Source: Petrolisthes cinctipes (lineage: Eukaryota > Arthropoda > Malacostraca > Decapoda > Porcellanidae). From it: a stretch of 64,000 nucleotides of DNA. Below, in pieces: positions 25,064 through 35,400 of the stretch. The translations under genes and the position numbers were made by a program. Under the pieces are notes generated by a model that did not search any database, was not told the DNA's origin, and saw only the letters and a list, made by a program, of their open reading frames with translations. The stretch's first letter is position 1; every line of letters starts with the position of its first letter. The stretch is from the NCBI GenBank assembly GCA_033782935.1, contig JAWQEG010001441.1:1-64000 (forward strand), written 5' to 3'.

Positions 25064-28000
25064 GTACCCGTTTATATCTCAAATTCTGGCCCTAAACACC
25101 CGAAAATTCGATATTTTGGGGTCCCAGAAGCGATCTGTAAATGCCTACTCCGTGTTAGAGTATTTTCAAAATTCAGGCCCAAAACATGCTGAAAATCGAT
25201 ATTTTTGCTTCCCAAAGTCAATATGTGCATGTATCTTCTGTACCCGTTTATATCTCAAATTCAGGCTAAAAACACCCGAAAATTCAATAATTTGGGGTCC
25301 CAGAAGCAATCTGTACATGCCTACTCAGTGCTAGTATATTTTCAAAATATAGGCTAAAAACATGCTAAAAATCGACATTTTAGGTGCCAAAAAATCGATA
25401 TCTCAAATTCAGTCCCAAAACACCCGAAAATTCGATATTTAGAGGTCCCAGAAGGTATCTGTACATGCCTACTCCGTGTTAGAGTATTTTCAAAATACAG
25501 GCCAAAAACATACTGAAAATCGATCTTTTAGGTGCCCAAAAGTCGATATGTGCATGCATCTTCAGTACCCGTTTATATCTCAAATTCAGGCTCAAAACAC
25601 CCGAAAATTCAATATTTTGGGGTCCCAGAAGCAATCTGTACATGCCTACTCAGTGTTAGAGTATTTTCAAAATACAGGCCCAAAACATGCTGAAAATCGA
25701 TATTTTAGATGCCCAAAGTCAATATGTGCATGTATCTTCTGTACCCGTTTATATCTCAAATTCAGGCTCAAAACACCCGAAAATTCAATATTTTGGGGCC
25801 CCAGAAGCAATCTGTACAGTACTAGAATATTTTCAAAATATAGGCTAAAAACATGCTAAAAATCGATCTTTTAGGTGCCAAAAAATCGATATCTCAAATT
25901 CAGTCCCAAAACACCCGAAAATTCGATATTTAGGGGTCCCAGAAGCGATCTGTACATGCCTACTCCGTGTTAGAGTATTTTCAAAATTCAGGCCCAAAAC
26001 ATGCTGAAAATCGATCTTTTAGGTGCACAAAAATCGATATGTGCATGCATCTTCAGTACCCGTTTATATCTCAAATTCAGGCTCAAAACACCTGAAAATT
26101 CGATATTTTGGGGTCCCAGAAGCGATCTGTACATGCCTACTCCGTGTTAGAGTATTTTCAAAATACAGGCCAAAAACATACTGAAAATCGATATTTTTGG
26201 TGCCCAAAGTCAATATGTGCATGTATCTTCTGTACCCGTTTATATCTCAAATTCAGGCTCAAAACACCCGAAAATTCAATATTTTGGGGTCCCAGAAGCA
26301 ATCTGTACATGCCTACTCAGTGCTAGAATATTTTCAAAATATAGGCTAAAAACATGCTAAAAATCGACATTTTAGGTGCCAAAAAATCGATATCTCAAAT
26401 TCAGTCCCAAAACACCCGAAAATTCGATATTTAGAGGTCCCAGAAGGTATCTGTACATGCCTACTCCATGTTAGAGTATTTTCAAAATACAGGCCAAAAA
26501 CATACTGAAAATCGATCTTTTAGGTGCCCAAAAGTCGATATGTGCTTGCATCTTCTGTACCCGTTTATATCTCAAATTCTGGCCCAAAACACCCGAAAAT
26601 TCGATATTTTGGGGTCCCAGAAGCGATCTGTACATGCCTACTCCGTGTTAGAGTATTTTCAAAATTCAGGCCCAAAACATGCTGAAAATCGATATTTGTG
26701 GTGCCCAAAGTCAATATGTGCATGTATCTTCTGTACCCGTTTATATCTCAAATTCAGGCTCAAAACACCCGAAAATTCAATATTTTGGGGTCCCAGAAGC
26801 AATCTGTACAGTGCTAGAATATTTTCAAAATATAGGCTAAAAACATGCTAAAAATCGATGTTTTAGGTGCCAAAAAGTCGATATCTCAAATTCAGTCCCA
26901 AAACACCCGAAAATTCGATATTTAGGGGTCCCAGAAGCGATCTGTACATGCCTACTCCGTGTTAGAGTATTTTCAAAATACATGCTCAAAATATACTTAA
27001 AAACGATCTTTTAGGTGCACAAAAGTCGATATGTGCATGCATCTTCAGTACCCGTTTATATCTCAAATTCAGGCTCAAAAACACCCAAAAATTCGATATT
27101 TTGGGGTCCCAGAAGCGATCTGTACATGCCTACTCCGTGTTAGAGTATTTTCAAAATTCAGGCCCAAAACATGCTGAAAATCGATATTTTTGGTGCCCAA
27201 AGTCAATATGTGAATGTATCTTCTGTACCCGTTTATATCTCAAATTCATGCTCAAAACACCCGAAAATTCAATATTTTGGGGTCCCAGAAGCAATCTGTA
27301 CATGCCTACTCAGTGCTAGAATATTTTCAAAATATAGGCAAAAAAACATGCTAAAAATCGATCTTTTAGGTGCCAAAAAATCGATATCTCAAATTCAGTC
27401 CCAAAACACCCGAAAACTCGATATTTAGAGGTCCCAGAAGGTATCTGTACATGCCTACTCCGTGTTAGAGTATTTTCAAAATACAGGCCAAAAACATACT
27501 GAAAATCGATCTTTTAGGTGCCCAAAAGTCGATATGTGCATGCATCTTCTGTACCCGTTTATATCTCAAATTCTGGCCCTAAACACCCTAAAATTCGATA
27601 TTTTGGGGTCCCAGAAGCGATCTGTACATGCCTACTCCGTGTTAGAGTATTTTCAAAATTCAGGCCCAAAACATGCTGAAAATCGATATTTGTGGTGCCG
27701 AAAGTCAATATGTGCATGTATCTTCTGTACCCGTTTATATCTCAAATTCAGGCTCAAAACACCCGAAAATTCAATATTTTGGGGCCCCAGAAGCAATCTG
27801 TACAGTACTAGAATATTTTCAAAATATAGGCTAAAAACATGCTAAAAATCGATCTTTTAGGTGCCAAAAAGTCGATATCTCAAATTCAGTCCCAAAACAC
27901 CCGAAAATTCGATATTTAGGGGTCCCAGAAGCGATCTGTACATGCCTACTCCGTGTTAGAGTATTTTCAAAATACATGCTCAAAACATACTGAAAATCGA

Positions 28001-28453
28001 TCTTTTAGGTGCACAAAAGTCGATATGTGCATGCATCTTCAGTACCCGTTTATATCTCAAATTCAGGCTCAAAACACCCGAAAATTCAATATTTTGGGGT
28101 CCCAGAAGCAATCTGTACATGCCTACTCAGTGTTAGAGTATTTTCAAAATACAGGCCCAAAACATGCTGAAAATCGATATTTTAGATGCCCAAAGTCAAT
28201 ATGTGCATGTATCTTCTGTACCCGTTTATATCTCAAATTCAGGCTCAAAACACCCGAAAATTCAATATTTTGGGGTCCCAGAAGCAATCTGTACATGCCT
28301 ACACAGTGCTAGAATATTTTCAAAATATAGGCTAAAAACATGCTAAAAATCGACATTTTAGGTGCCAAAAAATCGATATCTCAAATTCAGTCCCAAAACA
28401 CCCGAAAATTCGATATTTAGAGGTCCCAGAAGGTATCTGTACATGCCTACTCC

Positions 28454-28630
28454 GTGTTAGAGTATTTTCAAAATACAGGCCAAAAACATACTGAAAATCG
28501 ATCTTTTAGGTGCCCAAAAGTCGATATGTGCATGCATCTTCTGTACCCGTTTATATCTCAAATTCTGGCCCTAAACACCCGAAAATTCGATATTTTGGGG
28601 TCCCAGAAGCGATCTGTACATGCCTACTCC
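28454..28630 (+). repeat. Monomer class A, flavour A1 (177 bp)
   Basis: Class A is the full-length monomer. A1 is marked by acaggccaaaaacatactg near the start, ggtgcccaaaagtcgatatg in the middle, the 8-bp palindrome tgcatgca, then attctggccctaaacac, attcgatattttgggg and agaagcgatctg. It has six internal CpG sites plus one at the junction with the next unit (ctccgtg). Positions 1-89 and 90-177 align to each other, so the unit is an ancient dimer. Its length is 3 x 59 and one forward frame is free of stops, which produces repeated spurious open frames. Confidence 0.93.
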
Positions 28631-28796
28631 GTGTTAGAGTATTTTCAAAATTCAGGCCCAAAACATGCTGAAAATCGATATTTTTGGTGCCCAAAGTCAA
28701 TATGTGCATGTATCTTCTGTACCCGTTTATATCTCAAATTCAGGCTCAAAACACCCGAAAATTCAATATTTTGGGGAACCAGAAGCAATCTGTACA
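28631..28796 (+). repeat. Monomer class B, flavour B1, short allele (166 bp)
   Basis: B1 follows A1 and is marked by attcaggcccaaaacatgctg, gatatttttggtgcccaaag, gtcaatatgtgcatgtatc, ggctcaaaacac and attcaatattttgggg. The full-length B is 176 bp. This short allele lacks 10 bp near the 3' end, so ctgtacatgcctacacagtg becomes ctgtacagtg or ctgtacagta. The missing segment lies between two aca triplets 10 bp apart in the long form. In this copy the adjacent tract reads ggggaacc instead of ggggtccc, a variant also seen near 33360, 36516, 37507 and 41099. Confidence 0.9.
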
Positions 28797-28944
28797 GTAC
28801 TAGAATATTTTCAAAATATAGGCTAAAAACATGCTAAAAATCAATCTTTTAGGTGCCAAAAAGTCGATATCTCAAATTCAGTCCCAAAACACCCGAAAAT
28901 TCGATATTTAGGGGTCCCAGAAGCGATCTGTACATGCCTACTCC
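28797..28944 (+). repeat. Monomer class C, flavour C1 (148 bp, internally deleted)
   Basis: Class C matches A except that 29 bp are absent between gtcgatat and ctcaaattc, giving 148 instead of 177 bp. In A the missing tract is flanked by atat at unit positions 71-74 and 100-103, so a slip between those short repeats explains it exactly. C1 carries atataggctaaaaacatgc, atcgatcttttagg (atcaatctttt in this copy), aaaaagtcgatatctc, gatatttaggggtcccagaa and agcgatctg. It normally follows B1 and precedes A2. Confidence 0.92.
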
Positions 28945-29121
28945 GTGTTAGAGTATTTTCAAAATACATGCTCAAAACATACTGAAAATCGATCTTTTAG
29001 GTGCACAAAAGTCGATATGTGCATGCATCTTCAGTACCCGTTTATATCTCAAATTCAGGCTCAAAACACCCGAAAATTCAATATTTTGGGGTCCCAGAAG
29101 CAATCTGTACATGCCTACTCA
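28945..29121 (+). repeat. Monomer class A, flavour A2 (177 bp)
   Basis: A2 differs from A1 by acatgctcaaaacatactg, ggtgcacaaaagtcgatatg, catcttcagtaccc, attcaggctcaaaacac, attcaatattttgggg, agaagcaatctg and a terminal ctca before the next gtgttagag. Its second half therefore resembles B while its first half resembles A1, which suggests an A/B recombinant origin. A recurrent 1-bp-shorter version (caccgaaaa for cacccgaaaa) occurs at units 950, 5438, 7254, 9061, 11054 and 31724. Confidence 0.9.
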
Positions 29122-29297
29122 GTGTTAGAGTATTTTCAAAATACAGGCCCAAAACATGCTGAAAATCGATATTTTAGATGCCCAAAGTCAATATGTGCAT
29201 GTATATTCTGTACCCGTTTATATCTCAAATTCAGGCTCAAAACACCCGAAAATTCAATATTTTTGGGTCCCAGAAGCAATCTGTACATGCCTACACA
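29122..29297 (+). repeat. Monomer class B, flavour B2 (176 bp)
   Basis: B2 is marked by acaggcccaaaacatgctg, gatattttagatgcccaaag, gtcaatatgtgcatg and a 3' end with ctacacagtgctagaa leading into C2. It differs from B1 chiefly in tttagatgccc versus ttttggtgccc and in tacagg versus ttcagg. Copies with gtcgcagaag in place of gtcccagaag are often found downstream of the 1-bp-shorter A2 allele. Confidence 0.9.
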
Positions 29298-29445
29298 GTG
29301 CTAGAATATTTTCAAAATATAGGCTAAAAACATGCTAAAAATCGACATTTTAGGTGCCAAAAAATCGATATCTCAAATTCAGTCCCAAAACACCCGAAAA
29401 TTCGATATTTAGAGGTCACAGAAGGTATCTGTACATGCCTACTCC
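29298..29445 (+). repeat. Monomer class C, flavour C2 (148 bp)
   Basis: C2 shares the 29-bp deletion of C1 but carries atcgacattttaggtgcc, aaaaaatcgatatctc, gatatttagaggtcccagaa (gtcacagaa in this copy) and aaggtatctgtac in place of aagcgatctgtac. It normally closes the flavour-2 trimer and is followed by A1. Because C1 and C2 share the same deletion endpoints, the deletion predates their split. Confidence 0.9.
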
Positions 29446-32400
29446 GTGTTAGAGTATTTTCAAAATACAGGCCAAAAACATACTGAAAATCGATCTTTTA
29501 GGTGCCCAAAAGTCGATATGTGCATGCATCTTCTGTACCCGTTTATATCTCAAATTCTGGCCCTAAACACCCGAAAATTCGATATTTTGGGGTCCCAGAA
29601 GCGATCTGTACATGCCTACTCCGTGTTAGAGTATTTTCAAAATTCAGGCCCAAAACATGCTGAAAATCGATATTTTTGTGCCCAAAGTCAATATGTGCAT
29701 GTATCTTCTGTACCCGTTTATATCTCAAATTCAGGCTCAAAACACCCGAAAATTCAATATTTTGGGGTCCCAGAAGCAATCTGTACAGTGCAAGAATATT
29801 TTCAAAATATAGGCTAAAAACATGCTAAAAATCGATGTTTTAGGTGCCAAAAAGTCGATATCTCAAATTCAGTCCCAAAACACCCGAAAATTCGATATTT
29901 AGGTGTCCCAGAAGCGATCTGTACATGCCTACTCCGTGTTAGAGTATTTTCAAATTACATGTTCAAAACATACTGAAAATCGATCTTTTAGGTGCACAAA
30001 AGTCGATATGTGCATGCATCTTCAGTACCCGTTTATATCTCAAATTCAGGCTCAAAACACCCGAAAATTCAATATTTTGGGGTCCCAGTACAGTGCTAGA
30101 ATATTTTCAAAATATAGGCTAAAAACATGCTAAAAATCGACATTTTAGGTGCTAAAAAATCGATATCTCAAATTCAGTCCCAAAACACCCGAAAATTCGA
30201 TATTTAGAGGTCACAGAAGGTATCTGTACATGCCTACTCCGTGTTAGAGTATTTACAAAATACAGGCCAAAAACATACTGAAAATCGATCTTTTAGGTGC
30301 CCAAAAGTCGATATGTGCATGCATCTTCTGTACCCGTTTATATCTCAAATTCTGGCCCTAAACACCCGAAAATTCGATATTTTGGGGTCCCAGAAGCAAT
30401 CTGTACATGCCTACTCCGTGTTAGAGTATTTTCAAAATTCAGGCCCAAAACATGCTGAAAATCGATATTTTTGGTGCCCAAAGTTAATATGTGCATGTAT
30501 CTTCTGTACCCGTTTATATCTCGAATTCAGGCTCAAAACACCCGAAAATTCAATATTTTGGGGCCCCAGAAGCAATCTGTACAGTACTAGAATATTTTCA
30601 AAATATAGGCTAAAAACATGCTAAAAATCGATCTTTTAGGAGCCAAAAAGTCGATATCTCAAATTCAGTCCCAAAAAACCCGAAAATTCGATATTTAGAG
30701 GTCCCAGAAGGTATCTGTACATGCCTACTCCGTGTTAGAGTATTTTCAAAATACAGGCCAAAAACATACTGAAAATCGATCTTTTAGGCGCCCAAAAGTC
30801 GATATGTGCATGCATCTTCTGTACCCGTTTATATCTCAAATTCTGGCTCTAAACACCCGAAAATTCGATATTTTGGGGTCCCAGAAGTGATCTGTACATG
30901 CCTACTCCGTGTTAGAGTATTTTCAAAATTCAGGCCCAAAACATGCTGAAAATCGATATTTTTGGTGCCCAAAGTCAATATGTGCATGTATCTTCTGTAC
31001 CCGTTTATATCTCAAATTCAGGCTCAAAACACCCGAAAATTCAATATTTTGGGGTCCCAGAAGCAATCTGTACAGTGCTAGAATATTTTCAAAATATAGG
31101 CTAAAAACATGCTAAAAATCGATCTTTTAGGTGCCAAAAAGTCGATATCTCAAATTCAGTCCCAAAACACCCGAAAATTCGATATTTAGGGGTCCCAGAA
31201 GCGATCTGTACATGCCTACTCCGTGTTAGAGTATTTTCAAAATACATGCTCAAAACATACTTAAAATCGATCTTTTAGGTGCACAAAAGTCGATATGTGC
31301 ATGCATCTTCAGTACCCGTTTATATCTCAAATTCAGGCTCAAAACACCCAAAAATTCGATATTTTGGGGTCCCAGAAGCGATCTGTACATGCCTACTCCG
31401 TGTTAGAGTATTTTCAAAATTCAGGCCCAAAACATGCTGAAAATCGATATTTTTGGTGCCCAAAGTCAATATGTGAATGTATCTTCTGTACCCGTTTATA
31501 TCTCAAATTCAGGCTCAAAACACCCGAAAATTCAATATTTTGGGGTCCCAGAAGCAATCTGTACATGCCTACTCAGTGCTAGAATATTTTCAAAATATAG
31601 GCTAAAAACATGCTAAAAATCGATCTTTTAGGTGCCAAAAAGTCGATATCACAAATTCAGTCCCAAAACACCCGAAAATTCGATATTTAGGGGTCCCAGA
31701 AGCGATCTGTACATGCCTACTCCGTGTTAGAGTATTTTCAAAATACATGCTCAAAACATACTGAAAATCGATCTTTTAGGTGCACAAAAGTCGATATGTG
31801 CATGCATCTTCAGTACCCGTTTATATCTCAAATTCAGGCTCAAAACACCGAAAATTCAATATTTTGGGGTCCCAGAAGCAATCTGTACATGCCTACTCAG
31901 TGTTAGAGTATTTTCAAAATACAGGCCCAAAACATGCTGAAAATCGATATTTTAGATGCCCAAAGTCAATATGTGCATGTATCTTCTGTACCCGTTTATA
32001 TCTCAAATTCAGGCTCAAAACACCCGAAAATTCAATATTTTGGGGTCGCAGAAGCAATCTGTACATGCCTACACAGTGCTAGAATATTTTCAAAATATAG
32101 GCTAAAAACATGCTAAAAATCGACATTTCAGGTGCCAAAAAATCGATATCTCAAATTCAGTCCCAAAACACCCGAAAATTCGATATTTAGAGGTCCCAGA
32201 AGGTATCTGTACATGCCTACTCCGTGTTAGAGTATTTCAAAATTCAGGCCCAAAACATGCTGAAAATCGATATTTTTGGTGCCCAAAGTCAATATGTGCA
32301 TGTATCTTCTGTGCCCGTTTATATCTCAAATTCAGGCTCAAAACACCCGAAAATTCAATATTTTGGGGTCCCAGAAGCAATCTGTACAGTGCTAGAATAT

Positions 32401-35400
32401 TTTCAAAATATAGGCTAAAAACATGCTAAAAATCGATGTTTTAGGTGCCAAAAAGTCGATATCTCAAATTCAGTCCCAAAACACCCGAAAATTCGATATT
32501 TAGGGGTCCCAGAAGCGATCTGTACATGCCTACTCCGTGTTAGAGTATTTTCATAATACATGCTCAAAATATACTTAAAAACGATCTTTTAGGTGCACAA
32601 AAGTCGATATGTGCATGCATCTTCAGTACCCGTTTATATCTCAAATTCAGGCTCAAAACACCCAAAAATTCGATATTTTGGGGTCCCAGAAGCGATCTGT
32701 ACATGCCTACTCCGTGTTAGAGTATTTTCAAAATTCAGGCCCAAAACATGCTGAAAATCGATATTTTTGGTGCCCAAAGTCAATATGTGAATGTATCTTC
32801 TGTACCCGTTTATATCTCAAATTCATGCTCAAAACACCCGAAAATTCAATATTTTGGGGTCCCAGAAGCAATCTGTACATGCCTACTCATTGCTAGAATA
32901 TTTTCAAAATATAGGCAAAAAAACATGCTAAAAATCGATCTTTTAGGTGCCAAAAAATCGATATCTCAAATTCAGTCCCAAAACACCCGAAAATTCGATA
33001 TTTAGAGGTCCCAGAAGGTATCTGTACATGCCTACTCCGTGTTAGAGTATTTTCAAAATACAGGCCAAAAACATACTGAAAATCGATCTTTTAGGTGCCA
33101 AAAAGTCGATATGTGCATGCATCTTCTGTACCCGTTTATATCTCAAATTCTGGCCCTAAACACCCGAAAATTCGATATTTTGGGGTCCCAGAAGCGATCT
33201 GTACATGCCTACTCCGTGTTAGAGTATTTTCAAAATTCAGGCCCAAAACATGCTGAAAATCGATATTTTTGGTGCCCAAAGTCAATATGTGCATGTATCT
33301 TCTGTACCCGTTTATATCTCAAATTCAGGCTCAAAACACCCGAAAATTCAATATTTTGGGGAACCAGAAGCAATCTGTACAGTACTAGAATATTTTCAAA
33401 ATATAGGCTAAAAACATGCTAAAAATCGATCTTTTAGGTGCCAAAAAGTCGATATCTCAAATTCAGTCCCAAAACACCCGAAAATTCGATATTTAGGGGT
33501 CCCAGAAGCGATCTGTACATGCCTACTCCGTGTTAGAGTATTTTCAAAATACATGCTCAAAACATACTGAAAATCGATCTTTTAGGTGCACAAAAGTCGA
33601 TATGTGCATGCATCTTCAGTACCCGTTTATATCTCAAATTCAGGCTCAAAACACCCGAAAATTCAATATTTTGGGGTCCCAGAAGCAATCTGTACATGCC
33701 TACTCCGTGTTAGAGTATTTTCAAAATTCAGGCCCAAAACATGCTGAAAATCGATATTTTTGGTGCCCAAAGTCAATATGTGAATGTATCTTCTGTACCC
33801 GTTTATATCTCAAATTCATGCTCAAAACACCCGAAAATTCAATATTTTGGGGTCCCAGAAGCAATCTGTACATGCCTACTCATTGCTAGAATATTTTCAA
33901 AATATAGGCAAAAAAACATGCTAAAAATCGATCTTTTAGGTGCCAAAAAATCGATATCTCAAATTCAGTCCCAAAACACCCGAAAATTCGATATTTAGAG
34001 GTCCCAGAAGGTATCTGTACATGCCTACTCCGTGTTAGAGTATTTTCAAAATACAGGCCAAAAACATACTGAAAATCGATCTTTTAGGTGCCAAAAAGTC
34101 GATATGTGCATGCATCTTCTGTACCCGTTTATATCTCAAATTCTGGCCCTAAACACCCGAAAATTCGATATTTTGGGGTCCCAGAAGCGATCTGTACATG
34201 CCTACTCCGTGTTAGAGTATTTTCAAAATTCAGGCCCAAAACATGCTGAAAATCGATATTTTTGGTGCCCAAAGTCAATATGTGCATGTATCTTCTGTAC
34301 CCGTTTATATCTCAAATTCAGGCTCAAAACACCCGAAAATTCAATATTTTGGGGTCCCAGAAGCAATCTGTACAGTGCTAGAATATTTTCAAAATATAGG
34401 CTAAAAACATGCTAAAAATCGATGTTTTAGGTGCCAAAAAGTCGATATCTCAAATTCAGTCCCAAAACACCCGAAAATTCGATATTTAGGGGTCCCAGAA
34501 GCGATCTGTACATGCCTACTCCGTGTTAGAGTATTTTCAAAATACAGGCTCAAAATATACTTAAAAACGATCTTTTAGGAGCACAAAAGTCGATATGTGC
34601 ATGCATCTTCAGTACCCGTTTATATCTCAAATTCAGGCTCAAAACACCCAAAAATTCGATATTTTGGGGTCCCAGAAGCGATCTGTACATGCCTACTCCG
34701 TGTTAGAGTATTTTCAAAATTCAGGCCCAAAACATGCTGAAAATCGATATTTTTGGTGCCCAAAGTCAATATGTGAATGTATCTTCTGTACCCGTTTATA
34801 TCTCAAATTCATGCTCAAAACACCCGAAAATTCAATATTTTGGGGTCCCAGAAGCAATCTGTACATGCCTACTCAGTGCTAGAATATTTTCAAAATATAG
34901 GCAAAAAAACATGCTAAAAATCGATCTTTTAGGTGCCAAAAAATCGATATCTCAAATTCAGTCCCAAAACACCCGAAAATTCGATATTTAGAAGTCCCAG
35001 AAGGTATCTGTACATGCCTACTCCGTGTTAGAGTATTTTCAAAATACAGGCCAAAAACATACTGAAAATCGATCTTTTAGGTGCCAAAAAGTCGATATGT
35101 GCATGCATCTTCTGTACCCGTTTATATCTCAAATTCTGGCCCTAAACACCCGAAAATTCGATATTTTGGGGTCCCAGAAGCGATCTGTACATGCCTACTC
35201 CGTGTTAGAGTATTTTCAAAATTCAGGCCCAAAACATGCTGAAAATCGATATTTGTGGTGCCCAAAGTCAATATGTGCATGTATCTTCTGTACCCGTTTA
35301 TATCTCAAATTCAGGCTCAAAACACCCGAAAATTCAATATTTTGGGGCCCCAGAAGCAATCTGTACAGTACTAGAATATTTTCAAAATATAGGCTAAAAA

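Larger units (their letters stand above)
28454..29445 (+). repeat. Reference six-monomer higher-order repeat (992 bp)
   Basis: This is a clean example of the main higher-order unit. It reads A1 (28454-28630, 177 bp), B1 short (28631-28796, 166 bp), C1 (28797-28944, 148 bp), A2 (28945-29121, 177 bp), B2 (29122-29297, 176 bp), C2 (29298-29445, 148 bp). The first trimer is 491 bp and the second 501 bp. The preceding copy starts at 27462 (491+501 = 992 bp) and the next begins at 29446. The same alternation recurs through much of 1-37 kb, for example 9561 to 10553 (992 bp). With full-length B1 the period becomes 1002 bp. Flavour 1 and flavour 2 trimers differ at many diagnostic sites, so this is a genuine hexamer and not simply two copies of one trimer. 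Confidence 0.93.
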
